The translations under genes were made by a program, and so were the position numbers. This document shows, piece after piece, positions 8,677-16,293 of a stretch of 64,000 nucleotides of DNA (its first letter is position 1; every line of letters starts with the position of its first letter). The stretch is from Brevibacterium sp. 239c (lineage in GTDB: Bacteria > Actinomycetota > Actinomycetes > Actinomycetales > Brevibacteriaceae), in assembly GCF_900169365.1 (NCBI RefSeq), contig NZ_FXZH01000013.1, positions 62,001 through 126,000 on the forward strand, given 5' to 3'. The notes beneath the pieces were generated by a model that was not told where the DNA came from, ran no database searches, and was given only the letters and a program-made list of their open reading frames with translations.

Positions 8677-10005
8677 ATGTTCACGCCCAATTCCGATGCG
8701 CCCCCAGAGATCTCCGGGCCCGAGCCCGCCCCGGTGAACGAGGGTGGGAGACACGCACCTGAACCGAGCATGCGGACCATCGCCTTCTCGAGCCTGATGG
8801 GCACGACGGTCGAATGGTTTGACTTCTTCGCCTATTCGACTGCCGCGGCACTCATCATCAATTCGCTGTTCTTCCCCGATTACGACCCCATCGTCGGTAC
8901 GATCCTCGCCTTCGGCGGTATCGCAGTCGGCTACTTCGGACGCCCACTCGGATCGATCGTCTTCGGGCATTTCGGCGACCGCATCGGTCGCAAGACCATG
9001 CTGGTCCTTTCGCTCATGCTCATGGGAGGTGCAACGTTCGCCATCGGACTCCTCCCGACTTACTCACAGATCGGAGTTGCGGCACCGCTGCTGCTCATGT
9101 CATTGCGCTTCGTCCAGGGCTTCGCTCTGGGCGGCGAATGGGGCGGGGCCGTCCTCATCGTCGTCGAGCACGCACCGGCCAGACGCAGAGGACTGTATGG
9201 GAGCGTGCCTCAGATCGGCCTCGCACTCGGTCTGACTCTGGCAACGTTGATCTACCTCGGCCTAGACCAGCTTCCTGACGCGGAATTCGCGTCGTGGGGC
9301 TGGCGCGTGCCCTTCCTCGCCAGCGCTGCACTGGTCATCGTCGGACTGCTCATCAGGATGCGGATCTCCGAGACTCCGGAGTTCCAGGCTCTGCAAGCAG
9401 AAGGACGCAGCTCACGCATGCCGATCGTGGATGCGCTGAGAACACATTGGCGTGAGATCATTCTTGCCGCACTGAGCTTCGCGGGCATCGGCGCGGTCTT
9501 CTATATGCTCTTCACCTTCAGCCTCACGTATGGGACCGAGTACATCGGCTTCGATCGAGGTCTGATGCTCATGATGGCAACGGTCTGCTCGCTGCTCTCT
9601 ATCGTCGGGCTGCCGATCGCCGGACGGCTGGCGGACGCATACGGGGCCCGGAAGGTATTCGGAGTCGGATCCGCGGCCATTGCCGGCACAGCCCTCCCGT
9701 CGTTCTGGCTCATCGACATCGGCAATGCCGGGCTGGCCTTCCTCGGCTATCTTCTCGCCACAATTGCGTTCTGTGCCGCCTATGGCACCCTCGGAGTCCT
9801 CTATGCGGACGCCTTCGACGCTCGAGTCCGATACACGGGTATCTCTCTTGCTCTGGGGCTCGGCACCATTCTCGGTTCGGCCTTCGTCCCCATCATCTAT
9901 CTGGAACTGCTGTCGACGTTCGGCGGATCGTGGGCGATCAGCGTCTATATGATCGTCGCCGGTGCGATCTCGTTGGCAGCCTCGGCACTGCTTCGCCGAC
10001 GCTGA
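8677..10005 (+). CDS. MFS transporter, metabolite:H+ symporter type
   Basis: 442 residues with about 12 predicted membrane segments after a polar leader. The MHS-family hallmark GTTVEWFDFFAYSTAAAL opens the first helix, and the loop motif GHFGDRIGRKTML follows between helices 2 and 3. MHS carriers import organic acids or betaines with protons. ATG 8677 is chosen because AGGAG lies 5 bases upstream; longer in-frame extensions are not protein-like. Divergence from mvaA suggests uptake of mevalonate or a related acid (inference). It converges on the PucR gene with 2 bp between stops. Confidence 0.85.
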   Translation: MFTPNSDAPPEISGPEPAPVNEGGRHAPEPSMRTIAFSSLMGTTVEWFDFFAYSTAAALIINSLFFPDYDPIVGTILAFGGIAVGYFGRPLGSIVFGHFGDRIGRKTMLVLSLMLMGGATFAIGLLPTYSQIGVAAPLLLMSLRFVQGFALGGEWGGAVLIVVEHAPARRRGLYGSVPQIGLALGLTLATLIYLGLDQLPDAEFASWGWRVPFLASAALVIVGLLIRMRISETPEFQALQAEGRSSRMPIVDALRTHWREIILAALSFAGIGAVFYMLFTFSLTYGTEYIGFDRGLMLMMATVCSLLSIVGLPIAGRLADAYGARKVFGVGSAAIAGTALPSFWLIDIGNAGLAFLGYLLATIAFCAAYGTLGVLYADAFDARVRYTGISLALGLGTILGSAFVPIIYLELLSTFGGSWAISVYMIVAGAISLAASALLRRR

Positions 10006-10007
10006 GA

Positions 10008-12005
10008 TCAAGTCGCGGTTGCCGGGCCCGACAGATTCTGCGCAGACTCGATGAGTCCGCTTCTGAGCCTGCGCAGTCGTACCGCCGCATGCATCCGAAA
10101 ACGATACTCGGGATCGGCGAAGGCACCGCCGGTGAGTTCGCCGATCCGCTCCAGTCGCTGTTGGATGGTGTTTTTGTGGACGTGGAGTTCTCGTGCCGAT
10201 CCGCTGCCGCTCTCCCCGTTGTCGAAGTACGCGCTCAGGGTGCCGAAGAGGTCTGTCCCCCTGCGTTCGTCCCAGGCGACGATCGGTCCGAGCATCTCGG
10301 CGATGAACTGCTCAGCTGAACCGGGGTCGGATGACACCAAGGCCTGATACGGAGCAAAGGAGACGGCAGGCACGCTCACACCCTCGACACCAAAGGAAGG
10401 AAGGAGCTCCAGGCATCCTGTGACCCTCTCGACGGCTTTGAGAATGCCTGAAGAAGTCACTTCGGAGTGAACGGCGGTCGTGCGGTTGCGGTTCTCAGCT
10501 TCGAGGTGCTCGCGCAGGGCCTCAGTGCGCTTCCCTCCATCCGCCGCTGCCCACAGAACTATCAGGTGCTCGCCGCGCATCGCGAACAGGCCAGAATCTC
10601 CGATGAGCTGAACGAGGCGTCGAGATCGGCGACTGAGCTCACCGCCGGGCGACCACAGGGCTGACGCCGATTGGAGGGGGCCCGCGAGCGAATCGAGCTC
10701 GTCGGCAGGGTCGGCCCGAGCAAGTTCGGTGCCGTCGAGGATGTCGTTGAGGATACGAGACCGCCGGCTCGCACGGGCGCTGTCGACCGCCTCCTGTTTC
10801 AACGACAGCAGAGCGGCCACATGCGCCGCGCGTTCGAGCAATCTACCCTCGACGTCCCGTCGCTGTCCGGAAGTCACAGGCACTACGATCGCGCCGGTCA
10901 CGGAATCTGCACCGACGATAGCGACGACGATCCACTCTGTGCCTCCGGCATTGACCGTGGTGCACCGTCCACTGTCGCGACTCTCAGCGACCGCAGAGGC
11001 AAGGAGACGTGGTGGAGGAGCCGACCCGCAGTCGCTCGGCGACGACGACACTCTCCGCAGGCGGGCATCGAGCGCGATGACCGGTCGGTTCAGCGCCTGG
11101 GAGAGCGTGGCAGTGATCTCCCCGATCGAGCCACCCGCTACGACAGCTGCTGTGAGGGTCTCGTGAACTCGATTCGCGCGTTCCATGTCGGTGACGTGAT
11201 CCGCAAGCTCACGATAAGCCTGTTCTGCTCTCTGGGCCGCAAGTTCGCTGTTGCCGAGTAGACGCGCAGAATTGAGCGCCAGCGCGGCGTGGTCGGCAAA
11301 GGCCGACAGAAGAGCGATCTGCTCAGGGGTGTATTCGTGGTCGAAGCGATTGCAGGCGAACAGTGCACCGATGATCTCGTCACCGACCATCATCGGAACC
11401 CCGAGGAATGAAACTAGGCCCTCTGCCTCAACTGCCGCATCGATGCTCGGATCCCGCGGTGCCGCGATCATCTCTTCGTATCGTGCGACCCACACCGGAG
11501 CCCGCGCCTTCACCACCTTGTTCGCCAGTCCTTTTCCGGCTGGGACGAAGAGATCCCTGAAGATCTCGGTGACTGTGCCGACGGAATGTCTGACTCGCAT
11601 GCCGTCTGCACCGGCTTCCGTCTCGGCGAGATAGGTGACATCGGTGCCGATGAGCTCATGGGCTCTCTGCACCAGCCTGCTGAGCACTGTGCCGACGTCA
11701 TGGAGCTGGACGAGTTCACGCGCCGTCGCAAGCAGCCCGGTCAGCTCCTGTGAGCGGCGACGAAGATGGGATCTGGTGCTCTGCAGTTGCCCGACTGCAT
11801 CGGTGACCTGTCTCGATCTCTCGGGGCTGATCCCCTCGGACCGGACTCGATCGTCGAGGGTTCTGAGGGCATCCTGCTGCTCCGAATTCGCAGCTCTGAG
11901 GAGTTCGACAACCGTGTCAGTCGAGAGTCGATCGACCTCAGATGACCCGTCATACGAACCCAGTTGCTCCATAAGCTCATCATAGTTCTCGTGCACCGAC
12001 ATCAT
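10008..12005 (-). CDS. PucR/CdaR-type transcriptional regulator with GAF domain
   Basis: 665 residues. An N-terminal helical region (about 1-90) is followed by a GAF-like sensor domain (about 95-240: VQLHDVGTVLSRLVQRAHEL to LLSAFADHAALALNSARLL), a middle region, and a C-terminal PucR HTH (LHVHKNTIQQRLERIGELTG, near residue 625). PucR-family proteins usually activate neighbouring catabolic genes on sensing a pathway metabolite. It is the last gene in the HyuAB, CoA-transferase and hydratase transcript, 21 bp after the hydratase stop, so it may be induced with the pathway. The first of two adjacent ATG codons is used; a GAAGGG lies about 12 bases upstream. Confidence 0.85.
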   Translation of the reverse strand: MMSVHENYDELMEQLGSYDGSSEVDRLSTDTVVELLRAANSEQQDALRTLDDRVRSEGISPERSRQVTDAVGQLQSTRSHLRRRSQELTGLLATARELVQLHDVGTVLSRLVQRAHELIGTDVTYLAETEAGADGMRVRHSVGTVTEIFRDLFVPAGKGLANKVVKARAPVWVARYEEMIAAPRDPSIDAAVEAEGLVSFLGVPMMVGDEIIGALFACNRFDHEYTPEQIALLSAFADHAALALNSARLLGNSELAAQRAEQAYRELADHVTDMERANRVHETLTAAVVAGGSIGEITATLSQALNRPVIALDARLRRVSSSPSDCGSAPPPRLLASAVAESRDSGRCTTVNAGGTEWIVVAIVGADSVTGAIVVPVTSGQRRDVEGRLLERAAHVAALLSLKQEAVDSARASRRSRILNDILDGTELARADPADELDSLAGPLQSASALWSPGGELSRRSRRLVQLIGDSGLFAMRGEHLIVLWAAADGGKRTEALREHLEAENRNRTTAVHSEVTSSGILKAVERVTGCLELLPSFGVEGVSVPAVSFAPYQALVSSDPGSAEQFIAEMLGPIVAWDERRGTDLFGTLSAYFDNGESGSGSARELHVHKNTIQQRLERIGELTGGAFADPEYRFRMHAAVRLRRLRSGLIESAQNLSGPATAT

Positions 12006-12026
12006 CGTCGCCGCAGTCCCTTCAGG

Positions 12027-12842
12027 TCAGCCCCTCTCATGCCCCTCCGGCGGTTGCTTCGTTGCCTCTGTCCTGCTGGGGAACCGAGGAGTTCGCCCCT
12101 CGGAGAAGGCTGCCAGCCCCTCCTTCGCATCTGGACTCGCGAACGCTTGTTGACCGTAGAGGGCCTCGGCGTGAAAAGCGGCATTCAACGGCATCTCGGA
12201 CAATTGAGCCGTCGCAGATTTGATGACGGAGAGCGAGGTCCCACTGCATTCGAGCAGCCGGTGGGCAAGTGCGAACGCCTCGTCGAGAAGGTCGCCTGCC
12301 GGTACCACTCTGTTGACGAGGCCTCGACGTTCAGCGGTCACTGCATCAACTGGCTGCCCTGTAAGCAGCAGCTCCATCGCCCAAGGATAGGGAATCTGCC
12401 GGGTGAGGCGGGCCAGAGTTCCTCCCGCAGGAACGACCCCCACTCCCGCCTCCGGCAACCCGAAGCGTGCGGTATCTGCAGCAATCCGAAGATCCGTAGA
12501 GAGCATGATCTCAAAGCCACCGCCCAGGCAGAGCCCGTTCACCGCCGCGATGACCGGCTTGAACAGGCGCGAGTGCTTCTGGTGGGCGCCGTCCCACTCA
12601 GAAATGTCGAAGCGTTCCTCGGCCAGAGCAGGAATCGATTCTTTCAGGTCGGCACCCACGCAGAACGCCCGATCCCCGGCGCCAGTGAGGATGGCGACTC
12701 CGATCGCGGGATCGTCGCGTATCTCGTCAAAGACATCGGACAGCTCGTCATACATGGCCAGCGTGAGCGCGTTGAGCTTTTCCGGGCGGTCGATCGTGAT
12801 GACTCCCACGCCGTCGGAACGTTCGAGAATGATCCCGCTCAT
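12027..12842 (-). CDS. Enoyl-CoA hydratase/isomerase (crotonase family)
   Basis: 271 residues. The two oxyanion-hole loops are RAFCVGADLKES and AAVNGLCLGGGFEIMLS. Both catalytic glutamates expected of a true hydratase are present, one in GGGFEI and one in FGLPEAGVGVVPAGG. The start overlaps the stop of the CoA-transferase gene (ATGA, 12839-12842). With HMG-CoA lyase and reductase nearby, one plausible reaction is hydration of 3-methylglutaconyl-CoA to HMG-CoA. That is inference from context; the sequence alone says only short-chain enoyl-CoA hydratase. Confidence 0.88.
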   Translation of the reverse strand: MSGIILERSDGVGVITIDRPEKLNALTLAMYDELSDVFDEIRDDPAIGVAILTGAGDRAFCVGADLKESIPALAEERFDISEWDGAHQKHSRLFKPVIAAVNGLCLGGGFEIMLSTDLRIAADTARFGLPEAGVGVVPAGGTLARLTRQIPYPWAMELLLTGQPVDAVTAERRGLVNRVVPAGDLLDEAFALAHRLLECSGTSLSVIKSATAQLSEMPLNAAFHAEALYGQQAFASPDAKEGLAAFSEGRTPRFPSRTEATKQPPEGHERG

Positions 12843-14101
12843 CGGACAGTGCCCTCCGCTCGCATTGCCGCGATACCTTCATCGTCATATCCCGCCAGCT
12901 CTCGCAGGACAGCATCGGTGTGCTCTCCCGTCAATGGGGCCAGCGCCCGAGTCAGCGGTGGCGTGCGGCTGAGCTTGATCGGCGAACCGAACATCCGCAG
13001 CGGGCCGTGGTCGGGATAGTCGACTTCGACGACCATGTCTCGAGCGGCGATCTGCGGATCGTCGACAACCTCGGCGATGTCCTTGACCGCGCTGAGCGGA
13101 AGGGAATCCCCGGCGAGCTCTTCGAGCTCCGTCTTCGTCCTGTCGGCGAACCAATGGTTGATCAGCGGGCGCACCTTGAGCTCGTAGACCTCGTCGTCGA
13201 ACCGTGCGGCCATGGTTGCAAGCTCGGGATCATCTGCCTGATCGGCTGTTCCGAAGGTTTCGCAGCTCAGACGCCAGAATTTGTCGGTGTATCCGCCGAA
13301 GAACACGTATCCGTCCTTGCACGGAAAGAGCTCGTAGGGCCGAACAAAGGGATGCTGGTTGCCAAGCGGCTGTGGGACCGTGCCCCCGACGTCATAGGCG
13401 ACTACCGCATTCTCGGTGAGGCTGAGGACTGAATCCTGCTGAGAGATGTCGACGAGCTGACCTTCTCCAGTCGCTTCAGCGTGCCGAAGAGCGGCAAGCG
13501 TCCCGATCACCCCATAGAGGCTTGCCGAGAGATCCCCGATGATCGTTCCGACGCGAGTCGGCGGTCCGCCCTTCTCGCCGTTCATCGACCACAGCCCGCC
13601 TGTTGCCTGCGCGCTGTTGTCGTAAGCGGGTTTGCGCCGATAGGGGCCTGTCTGCCCATAGCCGGACAGCGCTGTGTAGATGAGCTTCGGATTGACGGTG
13701 CGCAGATTGTCCCAACCGAGGCCGAGTTTGTCCATCGTGCCTGCGCGGAAGTTCTCGACCAACACGTCTGCCCGTTCGGCAAGTCTGCGCAGCGCCTCCT
13801 TGCCCTCCTCATGGCGGAGGTTGAGAGTGAGACCCAGCTTGTTTCTGTTGTACTGCGCGAAGAAGCCGCTCACCGGCTCGCCGGCGTCCCCGGTCCTCAG
13901 CTCAGGGGGGAAGCCCCGGGTGTAGTCAGGGTCATCCGGATGTTCGATCTTGATGACTGTCGCACCCAGATCGGCCAGTACCTCCGAGCAGTAAGGGCCG
14001 GCAACAACTCGAGTGATGTCGAGCACCACAACTCCGTTGAGCGCCCCAGGGGCTGCGGATTCCTGACGCAGAGCGGTCAGGAGTCGATCAATTTCTGTCA
14101 T
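12839..14101 (-). CDS. Family III CoA-transferase (CaiB/BaiF)
   Basis: 420 residues. Family features: GVVVLDITRVVAGPYCSEVL near the N-terminus, then KIEHPDDPDYTRGF and LNLRHEEGKEALRRLA. The predicted nucleophilic Asp is in KPAYDNSAQATGGL. Such enzymes move CoA from a thioester (often succinyl-CoA) to a carboxylic acid; the human SUGCT member uses HMG and glutarate, which fits an HMG-CoA-centred pathway. ATG 14101 overlaps the hyuB stop (ATGA); the longer open frame upstream is a shadow of hyuB. The acid acceptor is not known. Confidence 0.88.
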   Translation of the reverse strand: MTEIDRLLTALRQESAAPGALNGVVVLDITRVVAGPYCSEVLADLGATVIKIEHPDDPDYTRGFPPELRTGDAGEPVSGFFAQYNRNKLGLTLNLRHEEGKEALRRLAERADVLVENFRAGTMDKLGLGWDNLRTVNPKLIYTALSGYGQTGPYRRKPAYDNSAQATGGLWSMNGEKGGPPTRVGTIIGDLSASLYGVIGTLAALRHAEATGEGQLVDISQQDSVLSLTENAVVAYDVGGTVPQPLGNQHPFVRPYELFPCKDGYVFFGGYTDKFWRLSCETFGTADQADDPELATMAARFDDEVYELKVRPLINHWFADRTKTELEELAGDSLPLSAVKDIAEVVDDPQIAARDMVVEVDYPDHGPLRMFGSPIKLSRTPPLTRALAPLTGEHTDAVLRELAGYDDEGIAAMRAEGTVR

Positions 14102-16293
14102 GCTCTCTCCTCTGTCGGTTCGACGAGCACCCTTGCCGAGAGCAGTGTGCCGCATTCGGGGCTGAACAGTTCTTCGATGAGGATGCGCTCGCTCTTTGAA
14201 CAGCGTTCTCTGGCACGGACGCCGAGTTCGCCAAGGCGCTGGGCGGCAGGAGTGCGAACGCGCACCGCCGCGTCTCTCCAATCGTCGGCATCGCCGAGAC
14301 GCGCCCCGGAAGATGGGCAGTACCAACCCTCCTCATCACGCTTCGGTGCCGCAAGATCTCGAGCAGGGGAATCAACGTCTGTAGTCAGTACACCCGGTTC
14401 CTCACCCGGTTCCTCACCCGACGCTGAAACTCGGACGCTGCGAATTCGCCTGCGCTCCCGAGCAGTCGCCGACGAGTCGACCTTCTCTTCTCCAGATGGG
14501 TCTGGTCGGAGGATGACGCCATACACCTTGCGCGCGACAGTGGCGGTGACATAACCGTTGATGACATCGCTCAACACCGCCTCAGGATCTCGCAATAGGG
14601 GATCACCGAAGCCTCCACCTCCGGCGATCCATTGCACCAGCACATCCTGGTTACGGATCGTCACCGACTGCTGATTGATACCCAGCAATTCATTATCGCC
14701 GAAGGTGAGACGGTCCTCTGTCGGAACAACGCCATTGAGCAGTGCGAATGCAACATCGGTTTCCCTCAGGACTCGATGGCCGCTGCCACCGCCTGGCAGG
14801 CCTCCAGCGAAACCGTCCGCAACAACTGCCGAATTCGGGGCAAAGACTGTCTGCGTCACTTCCTGTGCCCCATGCAGTGTCCACGCGAATTGGAGTCCGA
14901 GCCCACCACGATGTGCCCCATGACCGGCGCTATCCACATTGAGCTGTTTCCACAGATAGAGGACAGGGTAGAGCATTTCGTTCATCTCAACGTCCGGAAG
15001 CATATTGTTGACCTGGGTCATCATTCCGGCACAGTCGAGACCGTCACGCATCGGCTGCGCACCTGAGCCCATTCCTCCGCCGTCCATATTGAACAGAACG
15101 AAGAACTCTCCGTCATCGTCCGTGCCGGCCGAAATTCCTCCCGTCCAGGAATCCGCCCACACGCCTTGAGCGCGGCCAACGATCTCGTCATCCGCACTCC
15201 GGCTGCAGGCCTCGCTCAGCAGCTTGGTGATGACTCTGCTGACCCGAGCACCCGTCGTCAGATGTCCGTTGCTGATCGGCGCAGGCGGAACCGGTTTGAC
15301 GATCGACCCGGTTTCCGCCTCCACTCCGAATGCGGTCATCACGCCCTCGTTGAACGGCACGTCCCAGGCGAGAATAGGCACCACCGCCGAGGCAACACTT
15401 CCGACAAGAGCACCGAAGCTGCAGTTCACGAATCCATCGGTCTGTGGACTCGACCCGGTAAAGTCGAAATCGATTCGATCAGCCGTCTTCGTCATCGTGC
15501 AGGCGACCCGAAAGAGCTCATCGACGTGGCCGTTGTGCTCCGTCCACTCTTCCGCTTGGTACACACCGTCCGGAATGCGAGAGATGCGGGATCGCACCAC
15601 CTTTTCCGCCAGCTCGAAACTCATGCGTGTGCACTCTTTGAACTCGTCGATCCCGAACTCGTCGATTGAGGCGAGCAGACGTCGTATCCCCGTGTTATTG
15701 CTTGCGATGAGTGACCGCACATCATTCCAAAACAGTGCTGGGACCCGCACATTATTTAGTATCAGACGCCTGACGGCTTCTACGGGTTCACCGCGATCGA
15801 AGATCTTGACCCCCGGAGGCAATCGAAGTGCTTCGCTGTAACAGTCATAGGCCCCGGGCGCGAAACCCCCAGCGGTCATTCCGCCGACGTCGACGAGGTG
15901 AGCCTGCGACTGCGCCCATCCGACCAGTTCGTCGCCAGCAAAGATCGGCGAGATGATGTTCGTATCCGGTGGGTGGCTTGCTCCTGACGTGTGCGGGTCG
16001 TTGCTGATGAAAGCGTCGCCCGGGTAAACCGGTTCGTCGCCGATGGTCTTAACGAGTTCTTGGACCGCCACGCTGCCGGACCCGATGTGGAATTGGACGA
16101 AGTCCGAGTAGGCGTATATGCGACCATTTGGATCGAAGAGGGCCGTGTTGAAATCACCTGCCTCTGTGATGACAGGAGAACCGGAGGAGCGAATCATAGC
16201 GATACCCATCTCTTCGACGATGGAATCCAACCGCATGCGGATGACCTCGAGGCGGATCGGATCGATTCTCGTATCAGATGTCGTCACGTTCAT
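14098..16293 (-). CDS. hyuB: HyuB-type hydantoinase/oxoprolinase/carboxylase subunit with gamma-like C-terminal domain
   Basis: 731 residues. Residues 1 to about 590 form a HyuB domain (DPIRLEVIRMRLDSIVEEMG, NTALFDPNGRIYAYSDFVQ, DAFISNDPHTSGASHPPD). After a polar linker (about 590-640) with a 12-bp in-frame duplication at 14391-14420, the last 90 residues contain EGWYCPSSGARLGD and SPECGTLLSARVLVEP. These look like the Cys-rich domain of acetone carboxylase gamma subunits. With HyuA it would form an ATP-dependent enzyme acting on a lactam, hydantoin or ketone. The AAGGAGAT ribosome site lies 5 bases before ATG 16293, which overlaps the hyuA stop. The fused tail favours a ketone carboxylase over a simple hydantoinase (inference). 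Confidence 0.88.
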   Translation of the reverse strand: MNVTTSDTRIDPIRLEVIRMRLDSIVEEMGIAMIRSSGSPVITEAGDFNTALFDPNGRIYAYSDFVQFHIGSGSVAVQELVKTIGDEPVYPGDAFISNDPHTSGASHPPDTNIISPIFAGDELVGWAQSQAHLVDVGGMTAGGFAPGAYDCYSEALRLPPGVKIFDRGEPVEAVRRLILNNVRVPALFWNDVRSLIASNNTGIRRLLASIDEFGIDEFKECTRMSFELAEKVVRSRISRIPDGVYQAEEWTEHNGHVDELFRVACTMTKTADRIDFDFTGSSPQTDGFVNCSFGALVGSVASAVVPILAWDVPFNEGVMTAFGVEAETGSIVKPVPPAPISNGHLTTGARVSRVITKLLSEACSRSADDEIVGRAQGVWADSWTGGISAGTDDDGEFFVLFNMDGGGMGSGAQPMRDGLDCAGMMTQVNNMLPDVEMNEMLYPVLYLWKQLNVDSAGHGAHRGGLGLQFAWTLHGAQEVTQTVFAPNSAVVADGFAGGLPGGGSGHRVLRETDVAFALLNGVVPTEDRLTFGDNELLGINQQSVTIRNQDVLVQWIAGGGGFGDPLLRDPEAVLSDVINGYVTATVARKVYGVILRPDPSGEEKVDSSATARERRRIRSVRVSASGEEPGEEPGVLTTDVDSPARDLAAPKRDEEGWYCPSSGARLGDADDWRDAAVRVRTPAAQRLGELGVRARERCSKSERILIEELFSPECGTLLSARVLVEPTEERA

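Noticed and set aside
14391..14420. 12-bp tandem repeat within hyuB as a frameshift or phase-variable site
   Set aside because: The unit is a multiple of three, stays in frame and lies in the polar linker; it lengthens the linker without breaking the gene.
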